DNA of 36,014 nt from JAXMHN01 sp964578605 (GTDB lineage: Bacteria; Verrucomicrobiota; Verrucomicrobiia; Limisphaerales; SIBE01), in NCBI GenBank assembly GCA_964578605.1, contig CAZODO010000064.1:1-36014 (forward strand), written 5' to 3'. Shown here piece by piece: positions 25,212-33,399 of the stretch. The first letter of the stretch is position 1. Every line of letters begins with the position of its first letter. The notes below the pieces were generated by a model that saw nothing but the letters and a program-made list of their open reading frames with translations, had not been told where the DNA came from and searched no databases. Both the position numbers and the translations under genes were made by a program.

Positions 25212-26054
25212 ATGAACGATCAACGGTCTTCTCACGGTCAACGCCACGGATTCACGCTCATCGAATTACTGGTGGTGATTGCCATCATTGCGATCCTCGC
25301 AGGCATGCTGCTGCCCGCGCTGAGCCGGGCAAAACTGAAGGCGACAGGGGCCTTTTGCATCAACAACCAGAAGCAGTTGGCCCTCGGCTGGATCATGTAT
25401 TCGGCCGATAATGCCGAGCGGCTTGTCAACTTCCTCCAAGCGAAGAACTCAACCGGGGATACGCCGTGGCGCTATGCGACTGCGCCAAAACCGCCCGCGA
25501 ATCTCATCCCGGCCGGAACCAGTCCGGAAAAGAGGATCCAACTGACGGTTGAGGAAGGCTACCGGCAGGGAGCTCTGTTCGAGTATGTTCCGACTCCGAG
25601 TATCATTCACTGCCCGGGCGATGTTCGGATGAGGCTGAAAGCTGGCAGAGGCTATACCTATCCCAGCCTTTCCGGAGTGGGCACCCTGAACGGAGAAGCG
25701 CCGGAACTCACCAAGCTGACCGCCATCACCACACCGAGCAGCCGATTCGTATGGGTGGAGGAGAACGACCCTCGTGGCGAAAATGTCGGCTCCTGGCTCT
25801 TGAGCCAGGGGAATCCGACAAAGGATTATGCGGGGTCAGCCTTGGTCGATTCCACGGCCAACTTCCATGGCGACGCCAGCACTTTCAACTACGCCGATGG
25901 CCACGCCGACACCCGGAAATGGGTCGACCCTGTGATGATCAAGTATTCGGCCAGCATGGATCAGAATAAGTTCAGCAGTTCGCCCAACGATAAGACCGCA
26001 CCACGCGACGTGAGGTGGCTGGCTGAGCGTTACCCGTCCAAACTCAATCCCTGA
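25212..26054 (+). CDS. Type II secretion-like pseudopilin, H-X9-DG family
   Basis: The 280-residue product starts with a short basic leader and the type IV prepilin signal GFTLIELLVVIAIIAILAGM, cleaved after the glycine, whose hydrophobic helix serves as membrane anchor and assembly core. The C-terminal part contains FHGDASTFNYADGHA, an exact H-X9-D-G motif, which defines a large pseudopilin family expanded in Planctomycetes and Verrucomicrobia. The ATG at 25212 gives the normal short leader; the frame is open from 25113. Such proteins are thought to join secretion or pilus-like fibres, but most are uncharacterised. No assembly genes are nearby, so it is an orphan copy here. Confidence 0.92.
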   Translation: MNDQRSSHGQRHGFTLIELLVVIAIIAILAGMLLPALSRAKLKATGAFCINNQKQLALGWIMYSADNAERLVNFLQAKNSTGDTPWRYATAPKPPANLIPAGTSPEKRIQLTVEEGYRQGALFEYVPTPSIIHCPGDVRMRLKAGRGYTYPSLSGVGTLNGEAPELTKLTAITTPSSRFVWVEENDPRGENVGSWLLSQGNPTKDYAGSALVDSTANFHGDASTFNYADGHADTRKWVDPVMIKYSASMDQNKFSSSPNDKTAPRDVRWLAERYPSKLNP

Positions 26055-26139
26055 GGCTCCAGGGGCTGGTCCGCCCGGGTCGTTCTGACAGGGCGAATCG
26101 GCGTCTCCAAACCTGGCACGAACAGATTGGAATCGGCTG

Positions 26140-27792
26140 ATGAAGAAAGGCTTCTTGGTGATGTTGTTGTGCGGTGTCTGTCTTGGACAAGAGGCCGCAC
26201 AACCTTCAGAACCTGGCCAGCCCACGCCGCATTCCCAGGGTCTCCATGGCTACATCGGCTTCAGCCACGAGAAGATGCCTTCGCATTCGGGCTACGACGC
26301 GGGCATGGGTTTCTACGCCGCCGTTTGGCCCTTGACGGATCAGCCGCTGGCGGATTTCCAGATCGGACTTCCGAGTTCCTGGATTCTCCCCGACAACTCC
26401 GACAACAAGGATCAGCCCCTCGCTCCGAAGGGCACGCTGGCCCGGACATGGCCCGAGCGCGGCCCCACCTGGAGCAGCGTCTTCCAGACTGTCGAGGGCG
26501 GCCTGGGCTATTGGGCGGGCAATCACTTCCGTTACGGTCCGCCCAAGTTCAGCATGAACGCCACCCCGCAATGTTACGATTACGAGATTGGTTCCCCGGG
26601 CTGGTCTTTCTTCTACAGCGACGAGGCGCTTCCGGATCACCGGCTCGGCATCGCGCAATTGAGCAATCGCCTGCTGATTCCACCGGACGCGCTGACCTTC
26701 CAGGGCAATCCCAACGGGGAGTTCCTGGGCTACACCTGGATGGCCCTCCCTTTCACTGACCCGGTCAATGCCGACCCGCCCACAGGCGACCAGAGCTGGA
26801 CCTGCTTCCTGAGCGCGGCCAATTTCAAGGGGCCGATCGCCTATTACATCCCGGAAACCTGGAGCAAAATCGGCAAGCTCTTTAATGACCCCTTCCTCCA
26901 CGGCCGCGGACTCGACGCGCGCCCGGGCATTATGGGAGGGGGTGCCATGGAGATAAACACCGTGCCGCGGCTGGATGCCAGCGACCAGGGAGGGACGGTC
27001 TATTCCAAGCTGCCCAGACTGCAGTTCCCCGTCGATGCCGAGGGCCGGGCGTTCCTGGTGCAGGACGTCACCTATTACTCCAAAGCGGCCCTGTACTCTC
27101 CGTTCAAGGGGTGGCGCGAGGGCGGCGTCCCTTGCTCCGGGCGTTTTGCCGAGAAAGGCGCCTGGAAACCCAAGCTCACCACCAGGACCACACGGTACGA
27201 CCAGGGTGGGCAACCCATCACTGGCGTGGAGCGCGCCTTTGACACCCGGATCTTCGACGGAAACGTCTGGGGATTGCAGTGGTATGACACCCACCTGGGG
27301 CCGAAAGGCTGCTTCCCCCAATTCTACAAGCATGTTGCCGGCGAGCGCGTGGCTATCGCGCCGAAGGATGTGCCTGCGGAGACGGGCCTGCGCGACGCCG
27401 AGTTCAAGCTGGCCGGCCCGGGCAAACCCTACACCTCGCCAGCCACCGGCGCCTGGACGCGGCCAGGGGCGAAGCGCGGACCGTTCACCGCCAAACTCGC
27501 CGACGGTTCGGAGGTCACTTACGCCTGGTATCGCTTCGTCGATCAACCCTCCTTCCAACAGTACGCCTGGAGCGTGGAGAAGAAGGCGCAACTGCAAGCG
27601 TTCGTCGAACAACTGCACGCCACTTGGCCGATCGACTGCGAATACATGCCGCCCCCCACCCGCGGAACGCTGGTCGCGCTCGACCCCGCTCTGTTGGTGA
27701 CCCCGCCCCCGGGGCTTGAAGCGGGTTACGTCCCGATCGTCATCCGCCAGGCGGCGCTCCCCGCCGCGCCGGGTTCGAAGCCAAGCCCCTGA
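26140..27792 (+). CDS. Uncharacterised secreted protein
   Basis: The 550-residue product has a short signal peptide (MKKGFLVMLLCGVCLGQ) and then a soluble sequence rich in Pro, Gly and aromatic residues, with no membrane helix. I do not recognise a domain. Notable stretches are LHGYIGFSHEKMPSHSGYDA, MGFYAAVWPLTD, YYIPETWSKIGKLF, NVWGLQWYDTHLGPKG and a proline-rich end. The even composition and sensible codon use support a real gene. It starts 86 bases after the pseudopilin stop and ends 72 bases before the oxidoreductase gene, all on one strand, but no operon is proven. It is likely exported to the periplasm or outside. Confidence 0.78.
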   Translation: MKKGFLVMLLCGVCLGQEAAQPSEPGQPTPHSQGLHGYIGFSHEKMPSHSGYDAGMGFYAAVWPLTDQPLADFQIGLPSSWILPDNSDNKDQPLAPKGTLARTWPERGPTWSSVFQTVEGGLGYWAGNHFRYGPPKFSMNATPQCYDYEIGSPGWSFFYSDEALPDHRLGIAQLSNRLLIPPDALTFQGNPNGEFLGYTWMALPFTDPVNADPPTGDQSWTCFLSAANFKGPIAYYIPETWSKIGKLFNDPFLHGRGLDARPGIMGGGAMEINTVPRLDASDQGGTVYSKLPRLQFPVDAEGRAFLVQDVTYYSKAALYSPFKGWREGGVPCSGRFAEKGAWKPKLTTRTTRYDQGGQPITGVERAFDTRIFDGNVWGLQWYDTHLGPKGCFPQFYKHVAGERVAIAPKDVPAETGLRDAEFKLAGPGKPYTSPATGAWTRPGAKRGPFTAKLADGSEVTYAWYRFVDQPSFQQYAWSVEKKAQLQAFVEQLHATWPIDCEYMPPPTRGTLVALDPALLVTPPPGLEAGYVPIVIRQAALPAAPGSKPSP

Positions 27793-27863
27793 GGTTATCG
27801 GGCAAGCTCGAGCGTGATCTCGCCCACTGTCGTTGTCCGTTGTCAGCCCTTGCGCGGTGGTCT

Positions 27864-29267
27864 ATGATCCGCGCCACTATGTTTACTCGAAACCCCTGGA
27901 ACTCCTCACCACGGCATGCGACCGGCGCGCCCTGCGCATCCGGACGCGTTTCCCGGCGTGCTTTTCTTCAATCGGGCCTTGCGGCCGCGGCGGCCTTGAG
28001 CCTGACCCCGCCGCTGACCCTTTCCGCCGCGGAACCCGGCAAGAAGCTGGGCGTTGCGGTGATTGGCGCGGGCGGGATGGGCGGTTACAGCGTGGACGAG
28101 GCGTTGCGCGAGAACCTCGTTGCCTTTGCAGACGTCGATGACAACGTCATTGCGCAGGTCATGAAGGACAAGGTCAAGGACCGGCCGCAACCGAAGGTCT
28201 TTCACGACTACCGGAAGATGCTCGACGAATGCCACAAGGACATCGACGTGGTCTTAATTGCCACCCCGGATCATCATCACGCCCCCGCGGCCATTCGGAG
28301 CATTCGCCTTGGCAAACACGTGTTTTGCCAAAAGCCCCTGGCTCATAACATCAACGAGTGCTACGTCCTCGCAAAAGCCGCCCAGGAAATGAAGGTCTGC
28401 ACCCAAATGGGCAACCAGGGCTATTGCGATGACGGCATCCGGCGCGTCGCCGAATACATCGCCGCCGGCGCGATTGGCCATGTCGTGGAGGCCCACACCA
28501 TCCTTGGCCGCAATTTCGGGGGCACCGGCGGCCGCCCGCAAAGCAAGCCTGTGCCGGCAAACCTGCACTGGGATGAGTGGCTGGGGCCGGCCTCTTACCG
28601 GGAGTTCCACGACGGGCTCCACCCGTTCAGTTGGCGGGACTGGCGCGAATTCGGCACGGGGACGATTGGGGACATGGCCTGCCATCATGTGGCGGTGCCA
28701 TTCATGGCGCTGCGGCTTTGGGAAGTGAAGAACTTCACGGTCGAATGCGTTCAGACCAAGAACGGAAGCGCCGAGAAGTATCCCCAGGACAACATCGTTT
28801 GTTACCACATCCCCGCCCGGGAGAAGTTCCCCGCGTGCAAACTCTACGTTTACGATCACCACGGCCTGAAGCCCGAGGTGTGGAAGGAAGCCGAAGCGAA
28901 AGAACAGCGTGAGTTTGGCGAGTTCACGCTTTTTGTCGGCAGCAAAGGAATGATCGGCAGCGATGCCAAGATCATCCCGCAGGCGGTCCATGACCAGGTT
29001 CCGCGCCCTGAAAAGACGCTGCCGCGCGCTCATGGCGGCGGGCCCATCCAGGACCTTTACTGGTGCATTCGCAACGGCGGCACGCCGGCGTCGAACTTCC
29101 CGGAAGCTGCCGGGCCTTTGACGTCGATTGCGCTCACGGGGCACCTCGCCCAATTCGCCGGGACCGGCAGCAAAGTGGAGTGGGATGTCCAGGCCATGCG
29201 CTGCACCAACCTGCCCGAAGTGAACAAATTCGTTCGCCGCTCGTATCGGAGCGGTTGGGAAGTCTAA
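27864..29267 (+). CDS. Tat-signal Gfo/Idh/MocA family oxidoreductase
   Basis: The 467-residue product (ATG at 27864; 27879 also possible) has a twin-arginine signal (SRRAFLQSGLAAAAALSLTP), so it is probably exported folded with its cofactor. The dinucleotide fold shows LGVAVIGAGGMGGYSVDEAL and the hallmark VFCQKPLAHN, with Gln in place of the usual Glu of EKP, as is common in this exported subgroup. Further features are TQMGNQGYCDDGIRRVAEYI, HWDEWLGPASYREFHDGLHP and GTGTIGDMACHHVAVPFMAL, typical of the C-terminal domain. The exported group is greatly expanded in Verrucomicrobia and Planctomycetes and its substrates are mostly unknown. A strong hairpin follows the gene. Confidence 0.92.
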   Translation: MIRATMFTRNPWNSSPRHATGAPCASGRVSRRAFLQSGLAAAAALSLTPPLTLSAAEPGKKLGVAVIGAGGMGGYSVDEALRENLVAFADVDDNVIAQVMKDKVKDRPQPKVFHDYRKMLDECHKDIDVVLIATPDHHHAPAAIRSIRLGKHVFCQKPLAHNINECYVLAKAAQEMKVCTQMGNQGYCDDGIRRVAEYIAAGAIGHVVEAHTILGRNFGGTGGRPQSKPVPANLHWDEWLGPASYREFHDGLHPFSWRDWREFGTGTIGDMACHHVAVPFMALRLWEVKNFTVECVQTKNGSAEKYPQDNIVCYHIPAREKFPACKLYVYDHHGLKPEVWKEAEAKEQREFGEFTLFVGSKGMIGSDAKIIPQAVHDQVPRPEKTLPRAHGGGPIQDLYWCIRNGGTPASNFPEAAGPLTSIALTGHLAQFAGTGSKVEWDVQAMRCTNLPEVNKFVRRSYRSGWEV

Positions 29268-29278
29268 CCGATCCAGGC

Positions 29279-29303
29279 AGGGCCGGCTCGCTGAGCCGGC
29301 CCT
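29279..29303. terminator. Bidirectional hairpin between convergent genes
   Basis: AGGGCCGGCTC (29279-29289) pairs perfectly with GAGCCGGCCCT (29293-29303) around a 3-nt loop. It sits in the 37-bp gap between the oxidoreductase and the convergent M48 protease gene. There is no T-tract on either side, so it may stop transcription only partly, or simply shield the two 3' ends. Confidence 0.65.
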
Positions 29304-29304
29304 C

Positions 29305-30552
29305 TCAAGCCGTCTTTCCCAGCAAGGCCGCTTCTCTTTCCAGCAGTGTCGGGTGCGAATAATAAAAGCCGCTATAGAGCGGATGCGGCGTGAGGTTGCT
29401 CAGGTTCTTTTCGCTGAGCTTTCGGAGGCCCGTAACCAGGGGATTGGGATTGTTCATGGCCCACGCCGCAAACGCGTCCGCCTGGTATTCGAACCGGCGC
29501 GACCACCGGTTCACCAGCGGAGAGAACCAGAACATCACCAGGCCGCCCAACAGCCCGAACAGGAGCAGCGCCGGCGCCCGGTTCTCCATGCCAAATCCAA
29601 ATGCGCCATAGAACCAGGGCTGCTCCGCCAGCAGCGACAGGACGTAGAACCCGCCCAGCGACGATACCGCCGAGACCGCCAGCAGCTTCGGGATGTGCTT
29701 CTTCTTGTAATGGCCAATCTCGTGGGCCAGCACCGCTTCGAGTTCGTTCTCCTTCAACTGCTGGATCAACGTGTCGAACAGCACGATCTTTCGGAACTTG
29801 CCGAACCCGGTGAAGAAGGCGTTGGAATGCGTCGACCGCTTGCTGCCGTCCATGACCTGGATGCTTTGGGCGCGAAAGCCGGTGCGGAGAGCCAACGCGA
29901 GCAATCGCTCCCGCAAACTCCCTTCCGGGAGCGGCGTGAACTTGTTGAACAAGGGCAGGATCAGGACCGGCGCCAGGACGAGCATGAGCCACTGAAAGGC
30001 CATGACCGCCGCCCATGCCCAGAGCCACCACAGGTCCCCGGTCCAGTGAATCAGCCGGAGGATCAGCACCAGCAACGGATACCCGATGACTGCGGCGATC
30101 AGGACGGCTTTCACCCGGTCCATCCACCAGAGTCTTGGGGTGCTCTTGTTGAACCCGAAGCGTTCTTCCAAATGGAATTGCGCGTACCACTCGATCGGCA
30201 AGCTGGGCAGCGTCAGCGCGACGGCCACTACCCAGATCCACGCCGCCATGGACCAGTCCGACAGCCCCAATCGAGCCGCGAACCCTTCCCGGGTCCAGGG
30301 CAGGAACCCGCTAAAAAGCACGGCGACCAGCACGGCGGCATCGTAGAGAATCTCCACCCGTCCCAGCCGTCCCTTGGCAAGCGTGTAATGGACGGACTTG
30401 GCATAGGTGGCCGGATCAACCGTGTCTCTGAAAGACTCCGGAACACCGCTGGCATTCGCGGCGACATGCCGACGGTTGATCGCATTCAACCAGAGTTGGG
30501 CCAAGGCTTTGCCCGCAATCAGCAGGAGGATAAGAATGGCGAACCCGTTCAT
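29305..30552 (-). CDS. M48 family (Ste24-type) membrane metallopeptidase
   Basis: The 415-residue product is a CAAX prenyl protease 1-like enzyme. It carries the zinc motif HEIGHYKKKH at about residue 273 and the third ligand in FEYQADAFAAW at about 355. Several membrane segments are visible, for example at the N-terminus (FAILILLLIAGKALAQLWL), around 100-120 (MAAWIWVVAVALTLPSLPIE), 150-170 (VLIAAVIGYPLLVLILRL) and 180-205. NAFFTGFGKFRKIVLFDTL and the C-terminal YSHPTLLERE also match the family. In bacteria these enzymes take part in membrane protein quality control; prenyl-CAAX substrates are not expected. Length is normal. The gene is convergent with the oxidoreductase and separated by 368 bp from the ebo genes. 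Confidence 0.95.
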   Translation of the reverse strand: MNGFAILILLLIAGKALAQLWLNAINRRHVAANASGVPESFRDTVDPATYAKSVHYTLAKGRLGRVEILYDAAVLVAVLFSGFLPWTREGFAARLGLSDWSMAAWIWVVAVALTLPSLPIEWYAQFHLEERFGFNKSTPRLWWMDRVKAVLIAAVIGYPLLVLILRLIHWTGDLWWLWAWAAVMAFQWLMLVLAPVLILPLFNKFTPLPEGSLRERLLALALRTGFRAQSIQVMDGSKRSTHSNAFFTGFGKFRKIVLFDTLIQQLKENELEAVLAHEIGHYKKKHIPKLLAVSAVSSLGGFYVLSLLAEQPWFYGAFGFGMENRAPALLLFGLLGGLVMFWFSPLVNRWSRRFEYQADAFAAWAMNNPNPLVTGLRKLSEKNLSNLTPHPLYSGFYYSHPTLLEREAALLGKTA

Positions 30553-30606
30553 CCCGGCGAACGTATCATGGGCGGGCGGAAATTCGTAGCGTCTTCATTC
30601 CCGGAA

Positions 30607-30641
30607 TGGGGCTATGCACTTGACTCTTGTCGTCTATCGGG
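30607..30641 (-). repeat. Dispersed 35-bp repeat, copy 2
   Basis: This is the reverse complement of 19799-19833 with one mismatch. On the minus strand it reads CCCGATAGACGACAAGAG and ends GTGCATAGCCCCA. It begins 55 bases upstream of the M48 protease start codon and points in the same direction as that gene. Confidence 0.88.
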
Positions 30642-30789
30642 CGGAGCGCCGGTTTGCAGTCGGCTTTAGGGCATCGTTCCTTAGGCGGAGCGCCGGGCCA
30701 ACTCGGGGGAGAGCGCGGGGTTGAAAGCAGATCCGATTTTGCCGAGGTCAAGGGCAAGAAGCGAGGCCTGAACGCCCTGCCTCCGGATA

Positions 30790-30878
30790 TAACAGGTATA
30801 TAACACGTATTTAACAGGTATTTAACTCGATGGATGAACGAGTGAAATGCCTGTTAAATACGGGTTGTAAACGTGGCA
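30790..30878. repeat. 11-bp-phased inverted-repeat element, TAAC type
   Basis: TAAC occurs at 30790, 30801, 30812 and 30823, exactly 11 bases apart. The right half mirrors it: CGTATTTAACAGG (30806-30818) pairs perfectly with CCTGTTAAATACG (30850-30862). The inner ACTCG (30825-30829) pairs with CGAGT (30839-30843), leaving a 9-nt loop. Pairing continues outward with mismatches to about 30793 and 30875, all on one axis (position sums of 61668). It lies 43 bases past the stop of the minus-strand eboE gene. Confidence 0.88.
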
Positions 30879-30920
30879 AATACGGGAGCGGGTGGGCTGA
30901 TCTTTGCAGGAAATCGCGGC

Positions 30921-32105
30921 TCAAACCACGGCGGCACGCCCTATCCCGCGTTCCTCCAGTCGGGCCAAAATCCACTCATGCTCCTCGACCAATTGCGCCA
31001 CCACGCTCCGGTTCTTCAAGGACGGCGGCAGGACTTCCCAAGTGTAGGTCTCCATCTCCAGGTGGGAACACAGGTTTGGACGGGCCGCAAGCACGTCCAA
31101 AGCCCCGGAAAGATGATCCGCGGTGTTCCCGAACGGGCGAACGGCTTCGCGATGCAACGGCACATGGAAATGGATGCGCCATTCCACGTCTTCGGAACCC
31201 GCGTTCGGCGGCGGCGCAAGCAGAGCAGCGTCGAGGTCACGGAACCGGCGCAGCGGGTGTCCCGGGCGCCTTTCGACAACCTGGTGAAAGTAGACGGCGT
31301 CCAGAAATGGCCGCAGGGCTTCGCAGGCCTCCGGTGTCGGCTGCACCGTCAGGGCCGAACTCAAGTGGATCTTGCTCATGCGAATGTTCTTGAGCGCCAA
31401 AAGGCCGAAGGCTTCGCGGGGATCTTCGAACTCCACGGCGAGATGGCACGTATCGTAATTGACGCCCAAATGACGGCGGAGCCGCTCGTCTCCGGGAGAA
31501 TCCGCCTCCAATTCGTCGAAGAAAGCAGCCGTCTCGGCACTTGTCTCCAGGAAGCATAACGGTTCCGGCTCGAGCCCGAGATGCAGGTCTTTGCCGGACC
31601 GTTCGCTCAGCGCGGCGATGTGCTCGACGCAGCGCCAAAGGTTGGCGCGCATGGCGGCCACCTGCTTTTCGTTCGAGATGAACTCCTTGAATGACCCCGG
31701 GACGGTGCTCACGCTGCCCTGGACGCCCTCGGGAACGAGTTCCGCCAAGAGATTGAACAAGCGAAGGGTGTATTCGAGCCGGTCGCGCGACGTCCAATCG
31801 GGAAGGTAGACCTGTTCTTTGACGCGCGTGCCATGGAAAGCGCCATACGGGAATCCGTTAATCGTAAAGACGTAGCAGTTCTCGCGGAGGAGCCAGTCGC
31901 GGAAAGAGCGGAGCGTTGCCGGATCGGACAGTTCCCTTGAAGCCAGGTCACTCAGACGCAGCCCGATGGCATACGGCTGCTCCTTGGCAACGCGGTCGCG
32001 AACGGCAAGCGTGTGCTGCTGGAGGGCATCGAACATTTGTGCCCACGTTTCGCCGCGATGAATGTTCGTGCAGTAAGCGAGGTGCAGTCCATGGGTGAGT
32101 TTCAT
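30921..32105 (-). CDS. eboE: EboE-type TIM-barrel protein (metabolite traffic protein EboE)
   Basis: The 394-residue product starts MKLTHGLHLAYCTNIHRGET, the hallmark opening of EboE, a xylose-isomerase-like TIM barrel. Metal-site strands are visible: HLGLEPEPLCFLET, HLGVNYDTCHLAVEFEDP, MSKIHLSSAL and WRIHFHVPLH. In cyanobacteria and Pseudomonas the ebo/edb genes (UbiA-like prenyltransferase, sugar-phosphate cyclase, TatD-like hydrolase, TIM barrel and phosphatase-like proteins) are needed to move a metabolite precursor to the periplasm. The enzyme reaction of EboE is unknown. It is last in a three-gene run on the minus strand, 54 bases after the TatD-like gene. The prenyltransferase, cyclase and phosphatase members are absent within this window. 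Confidence 0.88.
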   Translation of the reverse strand: MKLTHGLHLAYCTNIHRGETWAQMFDALQQHTLAVRDRVAKEQPYAIGLRLSDLASRELSDPATLRSFRDWLLRENCYVFTINGFPYGAFHGTRVKEQVYLPDWTSRDRLEYTLRLFNLLAELVPEGVQGSVSTVPGSFKEFISNEKQVAAMRANLWRCVEHIAALSERSGKDLHLGLEPEPLCFLETSAETAAFFDELEADSPGDERLRRHLGVNYDTCHLAVEFEDPREAFGLLALKNIRMSKIHLSSALTVQPTPEACEALRPFLDAVYFHQVVERRPGHPLRRFRDLDAALLAPPPNAGSEDVEWRIHFHVPLHREAVRPFGNTADHLSGALDVLAARPNLCSHLEMETYTWEVLPPSLKNRSVVAQLVEEHEWILARLEERGIGRAAVV

Positions 32106-32159
32106 TGCGCAGATAAGGTCGGGCTGGCCCGCCCGGCCGGCCAGGGGCGCCGGTCGATG

Positions 32160-32963
32160 TCAATGCAATTGGAACCGGGGGCACTGGCTCAGAAAAGCCA
32201 CTGGATTGCGGTAAATGACCTTGTCGATCGTATCCGCATCATAGCCGCGCCGCTTCATTTCAAGGGCCGTCTTCGGGACTGCCAAGGGGATGCTGACCCC
32301 CCAGTCGCAGGCGCTATTCATCCAGATCCGGTCTGTCCCGCAGATGTCCAAGATATCGATGGCGCGTGCGGGCGTGCATTTCGACTCGGGATACAGGGTC
32401 ATGCCGGCCCAGAATCCGGCATCGAGGACGAGCTTCACGGTATGCTCTTCGACATGGTCGATAATAACGCGCTCGGGAGAGATGCGTGAATCGCTCCGGA
32501 GCGCATCGATCGTGAGGCGGGTGCCCTTGAGCTTGTCTTCCAGGTGAGGGGTATGCACGAGAATGAGCTGCCCGTGCCGCGCGGCAAGATCGATATGCTG
32601 CTCAAGAACGCGCAGTTCGTTTTGGCTGTTCTTGTTCAGGCCGATCTCGCCGATCCCGAGAACGGTGGCCCGGTTTAGGAACTGCGGAATGATCTCCAGC
32701 ACTTCGCCGGCCAACGTGAGGTCCTCCGACTCTTTCGGGTTGATGCATAACCAGGAGAAATGCGGCAGGCCGAACTTTGCCGCGCGTTTGGGTTCGTGCT
32801 CGGTCAATTGCGAGAAGTAGTCGTAAAAGCCTTGTGCCGAACTGCGGTCAAAACCGGCCCAAAAGGCCGGCTCACAAACGGCCTCGCAGCCTGCCGAGGT
32901 CATGGCGATGTAGTCGTCGGTCACGCGGCTGACCATGTGGGCATGGGGTTCGATATATCTCAT
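32160..32963 (-). CDS. eboB: EboB-like TatD-family metal-dependent hydrolase
   Basis: The 267-residue product (ATG at 32963; ATG at 32969 or TTG at 32972 also possible) begins MRYIEPHAHM, giving the H-x-H metal motif. Further conserved metal-site strands are VLGIGEIGLNKNSQ (Glu), LILVHTPHLEDK (His), VIIDHVEEHTVKL (His) and MNSACDWGVSIPLAV (Asp), the TatD/amidohydrolase set. It is shorter on specific TatD DNase features than housekeeping TatD and sits directly before eboE, so the EboB-type assignment rests on context as well as sequence. The substrate is unknown. It starts 34 bases after the small ebo-linked gene. Confidence 0.85.
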   Translation of the reverse strand: MRYIEPHAHMVSRVTDDYIAMTSAGCEAVCEPAFWAGFDRSSAQGFYDYFSQLTEHEPKRAAKFGLPHFSWLCINPKESEDLTLAGEVLEIIPQFLNRATVLGIGEIGLNKNSQNELRVLEQHIDLAARHGQLILVHTPHLEDKLKGTRLTIDALRSDSRISPERVIIDHVEEHTVKLVLDAGFWAGMTLYPESKCTPARAIDILDICGTDRIWMNSACDWGVSIPLAVPKTALEMKRRGYDADTIDKVIYRNPVAFLSQCPRFQLH

Positions 32964-32997
32964 GATCATCAAGGGCCAGGACGGAGAGGGTCGCGAC

Positions 32998-33273
32998 TCA
33001 ACGCGACGCTTTCCAGGCGCCGGAAGCGGCTTTGGTGGCGGCCTTCGCTATGGGCTGCACTGTCGGATCACTTAGCGCGATGAGGACGCGCTCGGCACGG
33101 TTGGGGGCCTTCGGGGAAGGCCGGTCCAGCTCTTTGAGAGCCTCCCATAGCGCGGTCTCACGAAAGTCTGATTCTCCAGGCGCCCGCTCGACGCGATCGA
33201 AAAACGCCGCGAGATCGATCAACTTGCTCCGGGCCTCCATGAAGTACAGGTCAAGGGTCTGCTGCCGTGTCAT
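32998..33273 (-). CDS. Small EboA-related or ebo-linked protein
   Basis: The 91-residue product starts at the ATG at 33273, which has GGAG five bases upstream on the minus strand; the longer frame to 33330 lacks this. It reads MTRQQTLDLYFMEARSKLID and continues with AAFFDRVERA and RAERVLIALSDPTVQPI. I recall proteins of this type preceding TatD/EboE genes in Verrucomicrobia, but cannot confirm that by search. It has no signal peptide or membrane helix and looks all-alpha. It is first in the run with the TatD-like and EboE genes, spaced 34 bases, so it is probably co-transcribed. It is shorter than typical EboA, hence no symbol. Confidence 0.75.
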   Translation of the reverse strand: MTRQQTLDLYFMEARSKLIDLAAFFDRVERAPGESDFRETALWEALKELDRPSPKAPNRAERVLIALSDPTVQPIAKAATKAASGAWKASR

Positions 33274-33399
33274 AGGATCTCCGCAGGAAATAACTGCCCT
33301 ATTCATTCCAGAGTTGGCGTTGAACCGCAAGCTCCTCCTGATTTCAACGCGGCGGTCGCATCAGGGCGTCTTTCTTGAAGCACCGGCCCTTGGCCAGCC

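Larger units (their letters stand above)
30553..30920. other. Repeat-bearing intergenic region between eboE and the M48 protease gene
   Basis: Both flanking genes are on the minus strand. The gap contains copy 2 of the 35-bp dispersed repeat (30607-30641) and the 11-bp-phased hairpin (30790-30878). It is the only gap in this window with both repeat types. No coding frame is convincing. Confidence 0.65.

Noticed and set aside
29353..30669. Plus-strand frame of 438 codons
   Set aside because: Antisense to the M48 protease, whose HEIGH motif and membrane helices are unmistakable. The Gln/Arg/His/Pro-rich translation is typical of an antisense shadow.
30566..30757. Short minus-strand frame containing PIDDKSQVHSP
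   Set aside because: Same repeat-derived artefact. It overlaps the likely 5' region of the M48 gene and has no domain.
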